DNA from: Paracrocinitomix sp039939375
Lineage (GTDB): Bacteria > Bacteroidota > Bacteroidia > Flavobacteriales_D > Crocinitomicaceae
Direction of reading: 5' to 3'
Assembly: GCA_039939375.1 (NCBI GenBank)
Contig: JBDVJO010000008.1
Coordinates: 73,260 to 137,259, forward strand
DNA: 64,000 nucleotides
The position numbers and the translations under genes are program-made. Shown here piece by piece: positions 1 through 8,250 of this stretch. The number at the start of each line of letters is the position of its first letter. Positions within the stretch are counted from its first letter, which is position 1. The notes under the pieces are model-generated. The model saw nothing but the letters and a program-made list of their open reading frames with translations, was not told the origin of the DNA and ran no database searches.

Positions 1-438
1 TTGTACAGTGTTCATTTTTAGCGCTTCAAAGAAGTCGATTTTATGAACGGGATGTAACGTTTTTCCTCTTCTATAACAGTATGAAAAGTATTTGTAATGC
101 TCCAGTTGTAAGATGTATCCGAGCATGATGGTAGCATACATGTACGCGCTTTTTTTACCGTTTCCTAATAGCAAAAACTGCATACCAATCTCTTCCTTCA
201 CAGTGGTTTTCATCTCCAATAAAACATGCATCACATCATGTGATTCTAGCTTGTCTAACAATTCAAAATTGTTCTTGATTAGAAATTGCGAAGTCGCATA
301 ACCTAAGGTTTCTTTTGGATACCTTGCTAAATCAGCCGAACTTAAGTTCCAGGCTTTTTTTCCTTGCTTGAACAGAAAACGATAGGGACGTTCGCTTTTT
401 TCAAATAGCCAAGCACATATTTTTTCTCTAATGTTCAT
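1..438 (-). CDS. COQ4-like protein (3' end beyond window)
   Basis: The frame is open for 146 codons from an ATG at 438 to the window edge, so the C-terminus is missing. Residues 67-83 read H-D-V-M-H, then eleven residues, then E. This is the HDxxHx11E metal-binding signature of the COQ4 family, followed by a hydrophobic stretch of the type expected there. In mitochondria COQ4 serves ubiquinone synthesis. Bacteroidota normally make menaquinone, so the role here is open and I infer only the family. The ATG overlaps the stop of the upstream membrane-protein gene by 11 bp, which implies co-transcription and translational coupling. Confidence 0.7.
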   Translation of the reverse strand, partial: MNIREKICAWLFEKSERPYRFLFKQGKKAWNLSSADLARYPKETLGYATSQFLIKNNFELLDKLESHDVMHVLLEMKTTVKEEIGMQFLLLGNGKKSAYMYATIMLGYILQLEHYKYFSYCYRRGKTLHPVHKIDFFEALKMNTVQ

Positions 439-1930
439 CTTGCATGTTTTTAGTTAATGCTTCCAGCTCTTGCTTCAACAGCATATCGTGCAAATTGAAA
501 GAGCGCCATGTGCTTGTCTCGAGCTGAAAATTTAAATCTGCCAGTTCTTCATGAGCATTCAAGGTGATTTGATCCAGGTATCTTTCCGGAATTTGATTTC
601 CGTTCACTGTATAATTGTACATGCCATGATAAGCATCCGGTCCTAGGTTGATTAAATAGTTGTAATCAATCTTGCTTGGAGATACATAAGTGAGGTTGTA
701 GTCTACAATTAATTTGTTCCAATTAAAGGTTAGAAAAATGGACAAGATAAAAGCGAAAGAGATAGATCCTTTACGCAGTAAGAACCAGGTGCTTTTGCGT
801 TTTAAAACCTTGTAAATGGCCAAGAAAAGTCCAACCAATGCGAGAAGCAGGTATATGTATACACCAATTCGCTTGTAGGTTAAACCATAATTGTAGATGT
901 AGTCAAAGTTTTTTAACGAAGTGGTGCAAATCATAAAGCTGTTTTGCATCAACCAGAAAATGGCCAGCGCTTTGACCCATATCGATCCTTGAAAATTGAG
1001 TTGTCCTCTAAAAAGGTAAGATATTACTAGCATGACCATGATTAATGACGTGATCAGTGAATTGATACCGCCATGTACTGTTTGAGAAATGCTCTGATTT
1101 GCTAATAAATCGTCTGCAACGAAAAGATGATAAAAATCTATTGAATTATAAAGTAGTAAAAACAAGTTCAGAATGGCGAGTAGGGTAAGGGCGATTTTAT
1201 GTTCATTGGCTATTCCAAAAAAGGCTTCAATTCGATCTTTGTAACTTGTTTTTACTTCAGTGTTCGTACGTTCTTCTAAAACTTCAAATTCTTTTTGAGG
1301 AATAAAGAAGAAAAGTCCGTGTGCTAAGAAAAGTACAAGAACATACGCGGTAATGAATCCCCAAGAAATCCAGTCAAGATTTATGAATTGCGTGAGTTCG
1401 TAAAATGTTTCATCAGCGGCCTGGTATAGTTTTAGAAAGATGAGAATAACAATGAGCGGAAGTGTTACAATTAAAAAGTTCCTGAACCACTTGGACGAGT
1501 TGCCGTTTCGGTTGTCTAGTCTATTAATACTGATTTCAACTGCATTAACCCATCCTGCGAATACAGCAACAAACCCATGTAGAATTCCAGTGAAAAATGC
1601 TGGGTATTTCGTGTTGGATTGACTGTTAAAGTAAAAGGTTGATCCAATGAAAGCCAAAATGGATACAGTATGAGGATTGGTAAAAACCCCGTATGAACAA
1701 ATGATCCACAAGGCGGCGGATAGCCACCAGTTTTTATTGTTCCTGACTTCTTTCTTCAAAACGAAAATAAGTGGAATACTAATTAAGCAGGTGATAAGGG
1801 CGTTTAAGCCAATGTATTCTCCATAAAAAAGATTGGTTAAAATCAGACACCAAATAACGTAGCTGTAGTGTTCTGCTTTAGAGACTGACCTTGTGTAAGG
1901 CGCTTCGAGTTGTACTGTTTCTTGATTCAT
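428..1930 (-). CDS. polytopic membrane protein, DUF4153/DUF4173-like
   Basis: A 500-residue protein with roughly ten hydrophobic segments spread from residue 25 to 410 and a polar C-terminal tail of about 90 residues. The arrangement and the late G-L-T-Y-K-R motif resemble the DUF4153/DUF4173 membrane proteins common in Bacteroidota, whose function is unknown. It follows a winged-helix regulator gene on the same strand. Its promoter overlaps the 3' end of that regulator gene and carries the same palindrome found in front of the regulator operon, so I infer that the regulator controls it. The COQ4-like gene overlaps its 3' end. Confidence 0.65.
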   Translation of the reverse strand: MNQETVQLEAPYTRSVSKAEHYSYVIWCLILTNLFYGEYIGLNALITCLISIPLIFVLKKEVRNNKNWWLSAALWIICSYGVFTNPHTVSILAFIGSTFYFNSQSNTKYPAFFTGILHGFVAVFAGWVNAVEISINRLDNRNGNSSKWFRNFLIVTLPLIVILIFLKLYQAADETFYELTQFINLDWISWGFITAYVLVLFLAHGLFFFIPQKEFEVLEERTNTEVKTSYKDRIEAFFGIANEHKIALTLLAILNLFLLLYNSIDFYHLFVADDLLANQSISQTVHGGINSLITSLIMVMLVISYLFRGQLNFQGSIWVKALAIFWLMQNSFMICTTSLKNFDYIYNYGLTYKRIGVYIYLLLALVGLFLAIYKVLKRKSTWFLLRKGSISFAFILSIFLTFNWNKLIVDYNLTYVSPSKIDYNYLINLGPDAYHGMYNYTVNGNQIPERYLDQITLNAHEELADLNFQLETSTWRSFNLHDMLLKQELEALTKNMQDEH

Positions 1931-1942
1931 AATTATTTATTT

Positions 1943-1988
1943 AAAAGTGCTTTGAGTTTCAAAGTTGTTATTCAAAAAAAATATCAAA
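1943..1988 (-). promoter_or_regulatory. promoter with palindromic operator (copy 1)
   Basis: Reading the minus strand, TTTG (1988-1985), a 17-nt spacer and CAACTTTG (1967-1960) approximate the Bacteroidota promoter (TTTG, 17-23 nt, TAnnTTTG). The -7 box sits inside the inverted repeat CTTTGA-GTT-TCAAAG (1950-1964). A 24-bp block at 1943-1966 is identical to the one at 2937-2960. A repressor bound here would cover the -7 region and start site. Confidence 0.6.
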
Positions 1989-2274
1989 TGCCTCCAATCA
2001 ACTTTTCTAGCGCGTTGATATGCTTTTGAAATTCCATTTTTCCGAGTTTGGTGACTTGGTATGAGGTGTTCGTTTTTTTACCTACAAACCGCTTTCTTAT
2101 TTCTATATATTCTAATTTTTCTAATCCGGTAATGTGAGAAGCCAGATTTCCATCAGTTAGATCTAACTTCTCTTTGATTTCTTTATAATCCACCCAGTCA
2201 TTGACCATTAATATGGACATGATTCCAAGCCGAACACGGCTTTCAAAGGCTTTATTAAGTTTGTCTATTTTCAA
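1984..2274 (-). CDS. winged-helix transcriptional regulator (HTH_34/ArsR-like)
   Basis: A 96-residue protein that is a single winged-helix domain. Helices at about residues 8-25 precede the helix-turn-helix at 31-54 (D-L-T-D-G-N-L-A-S-H), followed by the wing with K-R-F-V-G-K-K and Y-Q-V-T-K-L-G. This is the arrangement of small HTH_34/PadR-ArsR-type regulators. It is 10 bp downstream of a membrane-protein gene and directly upstream of another. The same palindrome occurs in the promoter before the upstream partner and the promoter of the downstream partner, so autoregulation is likely. No metal-binding cysteines are visible, so the signal is unknown. Confidence 0.8.
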   Translation of the reverse strand: MKIDKLNKAFESRVRLGIMSILMVNDWVDYKEIKEKLDLTDGNLASHITGLEKLEYIEIRKRFVGKKTNTSYQVTKLGKMEFQKHINALEKLIGGI

Positions 2275-2284
2275 ATTAATCTAA

Positions 2285-2935
2285 TCAGCTAGTCACGTTT
2301 CTATCATATTTCCACCACATCAATCCGCCATAAAGAATATGTAACACACCAAAACCTAAGGCCCAGCAAATGAACTGAATATTTGCCGAAAAGAAAAAGA
2401 CAGCCACGGTTCCGAGTGCCATTTGGCACAAAGCTAAATATTTCAATTCCACTTGCACATATTTAGACGCATTAAGTAATGACATTCCGTAAAATATTAA
2501 GGTAACGGGAGCTATCATGACATAGGCTTCGTTGTAAATTAATCCCAGTGTAAAAATTCCACCAAAAAATAGGGGAGTCATCAAGCTTCTAACCAGTCTA
2601 AACGACACGGCAGAAACTAGTTTTAGGTTCTGTTTTTTCGCTTTTAAATAAGTAAACAACACCCCAAATCCTAGTGCCAATACCAATACAGCAGCAGCAA
2701 TAATGAAAAGCTTCATTTTGAGCGTATCTGCCGCCTCACTAAAGCGTCCTGAAAAGTAATAATGCTCTTGAAGTTTAATGAAGTTTCTCAGTAAAATATA
2801 ACCTGCTGCTGAGCCACCTAAAGCTGTTAACCCGGCAAAAACACCAGATAAACCTGAGAGTGAAATGAACTTGCTTGAGCCTTCCATCAGCCTTCTGATT
2901 TCTTGCAAATCTTGTATCGGATCAATTTTATTCAT
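2285..2935 (-). CDS. four-to-six-TM membrane protein partnered with regulator
   Basis: Starting at the ATG at 2935 gives about 216 residues: a short polar N-terminus (M-N-K-I-D-P-I-Q-D-L), then several hydrophobic helices. An upstream in-frame ATG at 2983 is rejected because the promoter (-33 at 2984-2981, -7 at 2961-2954) lies between the two. No family is recognised with certainty. It forms a two-gene operon with the winged-helix regulator (10-bp gap). Pairing of a small regulator with a membrane protein suggests that the membrane protein senses or exports the signal, but that is inference. Confidence 0.75.
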   Translation of the reverse strand: MNKIDPIQDLQEIRRLMEGSSKFISLSGLSGVFAGLTALGGSAAGYILLRNFIKLQEHYYFSGRFSEAADTLKMKLFIIAAAVLVLALGFGVLFTYLKAKKQNLKLVSAVSFRLVRSLMTPLFFGGIFTLGLIYNEAYVMIAPVTLIFYGMSLLNASKYVQVELKYLALCQMALGTVAVFFFSANIQFICWALGFGVLHILYGGLMWWKYDRNVTS

Positions 2936-2936
2936 A

Positions 2937-2984
2937 AAAAGTGCTTTGAGTTTCAAAGTTATTCTATTTTTTGAATTGGGCAAA
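2937..2984 (-). promoter_or_regulatory. promoter with palindromic operator (copy 2)
   Basis: On the minus strand TTTG (2984-2981), 19 nt and TAACTTTG (2961-2954) match the Bacteroidota promoter consensus exactly. The inverted repeat CTTTGA-GTT-TCAAAG lies at 2944-2958, overlapping the -7 box. The expected transcript start near 2948 leaves a leader of about 13 nt before the ATG at 2935. Confidence 0.7.
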
Positions 2985-3104
2985 TAAAAAAACTGCTTTT
3001 AACATTTTTTAAATACCTTTTAATCTGTGGATGTATCGCTTGAGTCAATTCTAAGTCCCCATCTTTAATAGTTGTGATAAAAAGCTTATCTTCAATTAAA
3101 ATCA

Positions 3105-3809
3105 ATGTTTATGCGGCTTTTTTTTATCTCACTTTTTCTCGCTTTACCATTTTTTGGATTGACCCAGTTGGGCAAGGAATATAAAGACAAGCGAGAGATG
3201 TCTGCTCAACAGATAGTTGATATGAAGAAGGGAGCTTTGTTTGTGCGCATCCGAAATAGGAGTCGGCAAGTGGAATCGTTGAAAAAATATGGTCATCACA
3301 AAGAAGCTCAAGAAGTGGCCGATAAGAGAGCCGCGTTGAATAAGAAAATTATAACGGCTTTTACAAGAAATTTTAAGTTTTGTCCAGTCTATTTTTTCTA
3401 TAGTGGAGATTCTAAATTTGTTAGACTACAGCAATATGATAGTGTCAAGTTTGTAGACTCTACTTTGCAACATGTCCCAAGTATTAGACCAAATCATGAA
3501 TGTTATTTCACAGCTGAATTGGGAAAGGTGCTACCCGATACCGCTCGCTATTTTGGAGGCTATTATTTAGCTGAAACTGAAAATGGTTTGGAAAAAACAC
3601 CACGCTATTATAAGGCTGCAGATTCAGGATTTAAAGCAATTGTTTTAAAGAGTAATGAATTTGTGCAGCTCACACATCCACTGCCTTATTATGTTCGAAC
3701 CTTTAGGGCGAATCCTAATTTGAAGAAAATGCTGTGGTATGTGAAAAAGTTGGACTTAGCTTTGCATGATTATTATGATAAAGTAAAAGCGAGTCAGCTA
3801 GAACGTTAA
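3105..3809 (+). CDS. secreted hypothetical protein
   Basis: A 234-residue protein with a clear N-terminal signal peptide (hydrophobic core at residues 5-20), then a charged helical region (about 30-80, rich in K, R and E) and a mixed C-terminal half. I recognise no domain. A second ATG at 3111 would give an equally good signal peptide. It is followed 9 bp later by an acetyltransferase gene and may head the plus-strand run to 5687. The preceding 121-bp gap holds no promoter I can defend for this gene. Confidence 0.6.
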   Translation: MFMRLFFISLFLALPFFGLTQLGKEYKDKREMSAQQIVDMKKGALFVRIRNRSRQVESLKKYGHHKEAQEVADKRAALNKKIITAFTRNFKFCPVYFFYSGDSKFVRLQQYDSVKFVDSTLQHVPSIRPNHECYFTAELGKVLPDTARYFGGYYLAETENGLEKTPRYYKAADSGFKAIVLKSNEFVQLTHPLPYYVRTFRANPNLKKMLWYVKKLDLALHDYYDKVKASQLER

Positions 3810-3818
3810 TTTTACGGG

Positions 3819-4334
3819 ATGGAATTTAAAACCTTTGAAACAGAGCGGTTGATTCTTAGGCCCACGCAAATTGAAGATGCTGATTTCATTTTTGAATTAA
3901 TGACCATGCCTAAATGGATTCGTTTTATTGGAGACAGAGGCATTAAGAACACAAAAGACGCAGAGCAATATATAGAAGAGCGCATGCTTCCGCAATTACA
4001 TAAGTTGGGATTTGGGAACTACACGGTGATTAGAAAATCTGATCATGAAAAGCTAGGCACCAGCGGTCTATATGATAGAGAGGGTTTGGAAGGATTAGAT
4101 ATAGGTTTCGCTTTTTTAGAGCGATTTGAAGGTCAGGGGTACGCTTATGAAAGTTCAAAAGTCTTGGTGGATTATACGTTCAATTCGCTTAATTACAAGT
4201 TGATTAAGGGAATTACGGATAAGGAAAATAAGTCATCACAGCGATTACTTGAAAAACTTGGATTGAATTTTCATAAATTCGTGGTGCTTCCGGATGAAAC
4301 GGAAGAGGTAATGTTGTTTCAAAAAGAAATTTAA
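3819..4334 (+). CDS. GNAT family N-acetyltransferase (RimJ/RimL type)
   Basis: The protein starts with F-E-T-E-R-L-I-L-R-P, the first strand typical of RimJ/RimL-like acetyltransferases. It continues with the L-G-T-S-G-L-Y core strand, D-I-G-F-A-F-L, and the N-K-S-S-Q-R-L-L-E-K-L-G helix near residues 140-152, where Asn and the following loop contact acetyl-CoA. Length (171) is normal for the family, which transfers acetyl from acetyl-CoA to protein N-termini or small amines; the substrate cannot be told. The next gene begins 1 bp after its stop. Confidence 0.88.
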   Translation: MEFKTFETERLILRPTQIEDADFIFELMTMPKWIRFIGDRGIKNTKDAEQYIEERMLPQLHKLGFGNYTVIRKSDHEKLGTSGLYDREGLEGLDIGFAFLERFEGQGYAYESSKVLVDYTFNSLNYKLIKGITDKENKSSQRLLEKLGLNFHKFVVLPDETEEVMLFQKEI

Positions 4335-4335
4335 G

Positions 4336-5103
4336 GTGAAAAAATTAAGTTGGATTGTATTATTGGTATTGGGTGGATTACTTGTGTCTTGTTCAGAGGC
4401 TGAAGAAGAAGCAGGAACCACTGAAAGAGGTAATAATGAAGAAGTCAATACGGTAGAAGATTCCTTGCAAACTGAAGAATTGAATTTACCTGCTTTGGTT
4501 CAAGATAATGAGTTCATTACTAACAATGCTGCCAATATCATGGGAGATGTTACCGGAGATTTAGATAAAGATGGCATTGCAGAACGTGTAATTGTTTTTG
4601 AAACAGATCGTGCAGGAGAAGATGGATTTGAAAGAGACTTGATTGTATATAAAGCTGAAAATGACGTTTGGACAGAATGGAAAAAATCTTCAATGGCAAT
4701 TTTAGGTTCAGAAGGTGGGGGAATGATGGGAGATCCTTTTCAGGCGGTATCTATTGAAAATGGGTTAATTATAACCGAACATTTTGGTGGAAGTAGTTGG
4801 AAATGGAACGAATTAGACAAGTATCGTTTTCAAGACGGCGAGTTTTATTTAATTGGGCATACCTCTACTTACGGAAAGCCCTGTGAATATTGGTCAGATG
4901 TTGATTATAATCTATCTACAGGTGATATTACTTATGATTTTGAGATAGATGATTGTGAAGAAGAGGGGTACGAGAATATGAATGGTCCAAACAAGTCTGA
5001 AAAATTCAATCATAAATTAGAGAAGCTGCCAAGTATGGAAAATAGAAACCATGGAGCGATTGAATTTAAAACTCCAAAACATGCGGCTACAATTTATATC
5101 TAA
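4336..5103 (+). CDS. lipoprotein of unknown function
   Basis: The GTG start at 4336 gives a lipoprotein signal peptide with a lipobox ending V-S-C at about residue 19, followed by an acidic spacer rich in E. The mature part includes D-V-T-G-D-L-D-K-D-G at about residues 70-80, which resembles a calcium-binding FG-GAP/VCBS-type loop (D-x-D-x-D-G). No enzyme motif is seen. The one-base gap to the acetyltransferase gene suggests coupled translation, and GTG is the only plausible start that includes the full signal peptide. Confidence 0.65.
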   Translation: MKKLSWIVLLVLGGLLVSCSEAEEEAGTTERGNNEEVNTVEDSLQTEELNLPALVQDNEFITNNAANIMGDVTGDLDKDGIAERVIVFETDRAGEDGFERDLIVYKAENDVWTEWKKSSMAILGSEGGGMMGDPFQAVSIENGLIITEHFGGSSWKWNELDKYRFQDGEFYLIGHTSTYGKPCEYWSDVDYNLSTGDITYDFEIDDCEEEGYENMNGPNKSEKFNHKLEKLPSMENRNHGAIEFKTPKHAATIYI

Positions 5104-5105
5104 AA

Positions 5106-5324
5106 TTGGGCGAGTTCATCCTTGAAATATTAGTTGATGTTGTAGGCCATTTCGTATTGCTAATCCTATTTGTATTGCCTGGTGCTAGTATTCGGTGGAT
5201 CTTTAATCAGCTACTTTCAAAAAAGAAAAATCCTTTTAATTATTATGTTAAAGCAGATCGTATCGCCAGTGGAATTTTAGGTGGATTGATTTGGTTAGTT
5301 TCCATCATCCTTTTTCTAATTTAG
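5106..5324 (+). CDS. small two-TM membrane protein
   Basis: A 72-residue frame starting with TTG at 5106, two bases after the lipoprotein stop. It has two hydrophobic segments (about 5-32 and 52-72) separated by a K-rich loop with Q-L-L-S-K-K-K. No ATG fits upstream of the first helix, so the start is tentative. The tight spacing on both sides and the membrane pattern argue that it is real. Function is unknown. Confidence 0.5.
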   Translation: MGEFILEILVDVVGHFVLLILFVLPGASIRWIFNQLLSKKKNPFNYYVKADRIASGILGGLIWLVSIILFLI

Positions 5325-5348
5325 CTGTGCAACTTACCGAACAATTCA

Positions 5349-5687
5349 ATGAACTACGACAATAAAAAATTCAGAGCGCTTTCAAATAGTGAAAACGGTG
5401 AAATAGAAGAGGGCTTGATCTTTCATTACAGACAAAAAGGTAATGTGTTAAGCTGCGCTTATGCCGGTGATAAAATTTCAAGCGGTCATTTACTTGGTAT
5501 CGTTCACGAAGATGGTTCAATTGAGATGCGTTATCATCAAGTTAATTCAAAAGGAGAGTTAATGACAGGAACGTGTAAGTCTGTTCCTGAAGTGCAAGAA
5601 GATGGTAAGATCAGATTGTATGAAACATGGAAATGGACCTCAGGAGACTTAACTTCGGGTCAGTCAATTTTAGAAGAAATTGATTGA
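5349..5687 (+). CDS. small conserved protein, often labelled n-acetylglutamate synthase
   Basis: A 112-residue cytosolic protein with no signal peptide. It carries the recognisable pattern F-H-Y-R-Q-K-G-N, the glycine-rich G-x-L-L-G turn, M-R-Y-H-Q-V-N, G-E-L-M-T-G and W-K-W-T-S-G-D. Proteins with this pattern occur widely in Bacteroidota and Firmicutes and often carry the name n-acetylglutamate synthase. That name is not supported by any acetyltransferase motif here. The strand-rich pattern suggests a small beta-barrel fold. It ends the plus-strand run. Confidence 0.7.
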   Translation: MNYDNKKFRALSNSENGEIEEGLIFHYRQKGNVLSCAYAGDKISSGHLLGIVHEDGSIEMRYHQVNSKGELMTGTCKSVPEVQEDGKIRLYETWKWTSGDLTSGQSILEEID

Positions 5688-5713
5688 AAATTTAGAAAGG
5701 ATTTCATATCCCT

Positions 5714-6334
5714 TCAATAAGAGACTTTTCTGCCTGGTCGCTCATTGTCCAGAGACAACATGAAATCAAAGACTTTTTCTAGTTGTTTAAATTGTGCTTC
5801 TTTTGCAACCACGCCGGCTGAATAAGATAAATTTCCTAAGTTGCCGTAGATACTTCCTGTAAGATCAGATGAAATACTTTTTAACCTTTGCTGCACATCA
5901 TAAGTTAAAACCGCTCTGAACTTATCTTCTTCTTTGCTTTTTAAAAGAAAGATTTTATCGAACTCTTCGTCACCCATTTCTATATCCTTCATGCCTAACA
6001 ATTTCCCAGTTTTTGAGAAAAAATGTTCTTTTCCTATTCTGAATTCAAAATCAAAAGGTGAGGGAGTAAGTTGAACCGTAGTTAAAATTTGCTGGCTTTT
6101 TCCCGAGCCTACAATATGTTCGTAAATCTGCACATCCATGTCTTTAATTTTACCACTTAAGCTGTTAAGCCTGGTCAAGCTGCGTTTGGTTTCAAGGTGT
6201 TGCAAATTGTGCTTGTTCCCTAAATCTTGAAAGAACTGCCGCTTACGGGCATTCACTTTTTTAGTGTATTTAACTACCCAAACTATAAGGGCTACTATAA
6301 ATGCTAAGAATGCAATTGGTATTATAATATCCAT
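5714..6334 (-). CDS. membrane-anchored hypothetical protein
   Basis: A 206-residue protein with one N-terminal transmembrane helix (residues 4-23) followed by basic residues, giving a cytoplasmic soluble domain of about 180 residues. This domain has alternating strands and E/K-rich helices and no motif I recognise. It stands alone between convergent and divergent neighbours, 26 bp from the end of the plus-strand gene before it. Confidence 0.6.
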   Translation of the reverse strand: MDIIIPIAFLAFIVALIVWVVKYTKKVNARKRQFFQDLGNKHNLQHLETKRSLTRLNSLSGKIKDMDVQIYEHIVGSGKSQQILTTVQLTPSPFDFEFRIGKEHFFSKTGKLLGMKDIEMGDEEFDKIFLLKSKEEDKFRAVLTYDVQQRLKSISSDLTGSIYGNLGNLSYSAGVVAKEAQFKQLEKVFDFMLSLDNERPGRKVSY

Positions 6335-6440
6335 GATTAAAGATATTCAATTCTGAAGAATTTCAAAGCGTCTGAATTTAGATTCGTTACTTTTTTTTCA
6401 AGATGACATTGCATTAATAGAAACATTAATCTCACACATC

Positions 6441-7754
6441 ATGAAAGCACTTACAATTTTACTTAGCCTATTTTTTTCAATAAATAGTTTAGCAACATCA
6501 ACCAAATTTGTAGAGGTATACAAAAGAGAAAGAGGAATGTTTAAGACCATCACAATTCCAATGGCTTTTGATTCTGACAGTATCACTAGAAGAAAGCCTA
6601 ACTTGTCTTTAGGTCAAATTTATCGAGTTGATTATGTCGCAACCACCTACAACAAAAAAATTACAGACTATCAAAAATATTTGAATAATAAAAGATGGAG
6701 TACTTTAAGAACCTATTTAAATATACCCGATTCGGTTGAGTTCGAAACAAATGTAATCTATCAAACGAAAGCAAAGAATAAGGAAGAAGCGGCAGATTTA
6801 TTTCATGGATTTATCATGTATTATGGAGAGTCAGAAGAGAAAATCAGGAGCTATACTTTTTCACATTCTGAGAGTTTAGTGGATAAACTTTATGGTAGAA
6901 AAGTAGACAGGTATACTGATCGAATTTATATCGCTCCATCTAAAAGAATTGACTCGATCAACACTGGTGTGATGACCATCCGAGAAAAAAAAGACTTAGA
7001 GCGTAAATTAATTGTGAATAATCATGTCGTAGAATGGGGGTACGATTCTATTGGTGTGGATAAGAAGTATTACGGAGCTTATTACATTTTGACAAAAGTG
7101 TCGGCAGGAATTTTTGCTGCATTTACTGCGCTCACGGATAGAACTTTGTTTGATATGTTACAACGAAACAGAATTAATGATAGAACTATGGTGGTGACTG
7201 ACGTTACTGGAAGCATGGGGCCCTATTTCTCTCAATTAATTGTTTGGCATGCATTAAAAATGAGTCAAGGAAAAAAGGTGAAACATGTGTTTTTTAATGA
7301 TGGCGATAAAACGCCTAATGCCCAAAAGAAAATTGGTAGCACTGGTGGAATCTATATGACGAAAACCAATGATATTTTGGAAGTATACCGTACTATGAAT
7401 AAATGTATGTCAAGCGGATCAGGAGGTGATTGCCCAGAAAATAATTTTGAAGCAGTAAAAGTTGGATTAGATAAATTTAAGAATATTGACAATGTGGTGA
7501 TGCTCGCCGATAACTATGCGGTTCCAAGAGACGGAGTTTTGTTAAATGAAATAAAGAAGCCCATCAGTTTTGTTATGTGCGGGGCACATTTTGGATTAAA
7601 TCTTCAATACTTAAACCTAGCCAACACCAATAACGGAAGTTTAACAACGGTGGAGCATAGTATAGGTCAATTGCAGTCCATACAAGATGGGGATGAGTTA
7701 AGTATTGGCCATCAAAAATTCAAAAAGAAAAAGAATCGATTCATAAGAGGATAA
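6441..7754 (+). CDS. secreted VWA-like protein with MIDAS motif
   Basis: The signal peptide is at residues 1-19 and an N-terminal region of about 220 residues has no recognised domain. The C-terminal part starts with T-M-V-V-T-D-V-T-G-S-M-G at about 249-260. D254, T256 and S258 form a D-x-T/S-x-S metal-ion-dependent adhesion site as in von Willebrand factor A domains. A cysteine-containing loop follows (C-M-S-S-G-S-G-G-D-C). VWA domains bind protein partners through a divalent metal. The basic C-terminus is not a T9SS sorting domain. An ATG at 6441 directly precedes the signal peptide. Confidence 0.7.
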   Translation: MKALTILLSLFFSINSLATSTKFVEVYKRERGMFKTITIPMAFDSDSITRRKPNLSLGQIYRVDYVATTYNKKITDYQKYLNNKRWSTLRTYLNIPDSVEFETNVIYQTKAKNKEEAADLFHGFIMYYGESEEKIRSYTFSHSESLVDKLYGRKVDRYTDRIYIAPSKRIDSINTGVMTIREKKDLERKLIVNNHVVEWGYDSIGVDKKYYGAYYILTKVSAGIFAAFTALTDRTLFDMLQRNRINDRTMVVTDVTGSMGPYFSQLIVWHALKMSQGKKVKHVFFNDGDKTPNAQKKIGSTGGIYMTKTNDILEVYRTMNKCMSSGSGGDCPENNFEAVKVGLDKFKNIDNVVMLADNYAVPRDGVLLNEIKKPISFVMCGAHFGLNLQYLNLANTNNGSLTTVEHSIGQLQSIQDGDELSIGHQKFKKKKNRFIRG

Positions 7755-7773
7755 CAAGAAAAGGTATAGATTC

Positions 7774-8247
7774 GTGAAAAGTTTTGCCATGAATTTAATT
7801 CACGATTTCTATACCGCTTTTAAAAATAAAGACGCAGAAGCCATGTGTGCTTGTTATGCAGATGATGTTGAATTTGAAGATCCAGCCTTCGGGAAACTGA
7901 AAGGAGAACATGCTAAAAATATGTGGCGCATGTTGTTAGAAAGTCAAAAAGATAAAGACTTTGAAGTTACCTTTTCTGATGTCCAATTGCAGAAAGGAAA
8001 GGGGACTGCAAAATGGGAGGCCAAGTACATTTATTCTAAATCTGGCCGACCGGTTCATAACTTAATTACCGCAGCATTTGAAATAGAAAATGGCAAAATT
8101 ATAAAGCACACAGATTCATTCAGTTTAAAAAAATGGGCAAAGCAAGCCTTAGGTTTTAAGGGGGCATTGCTAGGCGGAACAAGGTTTTTCAAAAAAGCCA
8201 TGAACCAACAAACAGCAGAGATTCTTGCAAAATGGGAGAGAAAGTAA
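7774..8247 (+). CDS. SnoaL/NTF2-like protein
   Basis: A 157-residue protein with the pattern F-Y-T-A-F-K-N-K-D-A-E-A-M, Y-A-D-D-V-E-F-E-D-P-A-F-G and later I-K-H-T-D-S-F, which is the cone-shaped NTF2/SnoaL fold used by polyketide cyclases, isomerases and orphan proteins. The substrate cannot be inferred. The GTG at 7774 gives the longest form. An in-frame ATG at 7789 would begin directly at the first helix and is equally likely. It lies 19 bp downstream of the VWA gene. Confidence 0.8.
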   Translation: MKSFAMNLIHDFYTAFKNKDAEAMCACYADDVEFEDPAFGKLKGEHAKNMWRMLLESQKDKDFEVTFSDVQLQKGKGTAKWEAKYIYSKSGRPVHNLITAAFEIENGKIIKHTDSFSLKKWAKQALGFKGALLGGTRFFKKAMNQQTAEILAKWERK

Positions 8248-8250
8248 AGA

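Noticed and set aside
2936..2983. Upstream ATG at 2983 as start of the membrane protein
   Set aside because: The -33 and -7 elements with the operator lie between 2984 and 2937, so the transcript begins after this ATG.
5349..5687. Annotation as n-acetylglutamate synthase
   Set aside because: No acetyl-CoA-binding motif is present; the name seems to be inherited from database labels.
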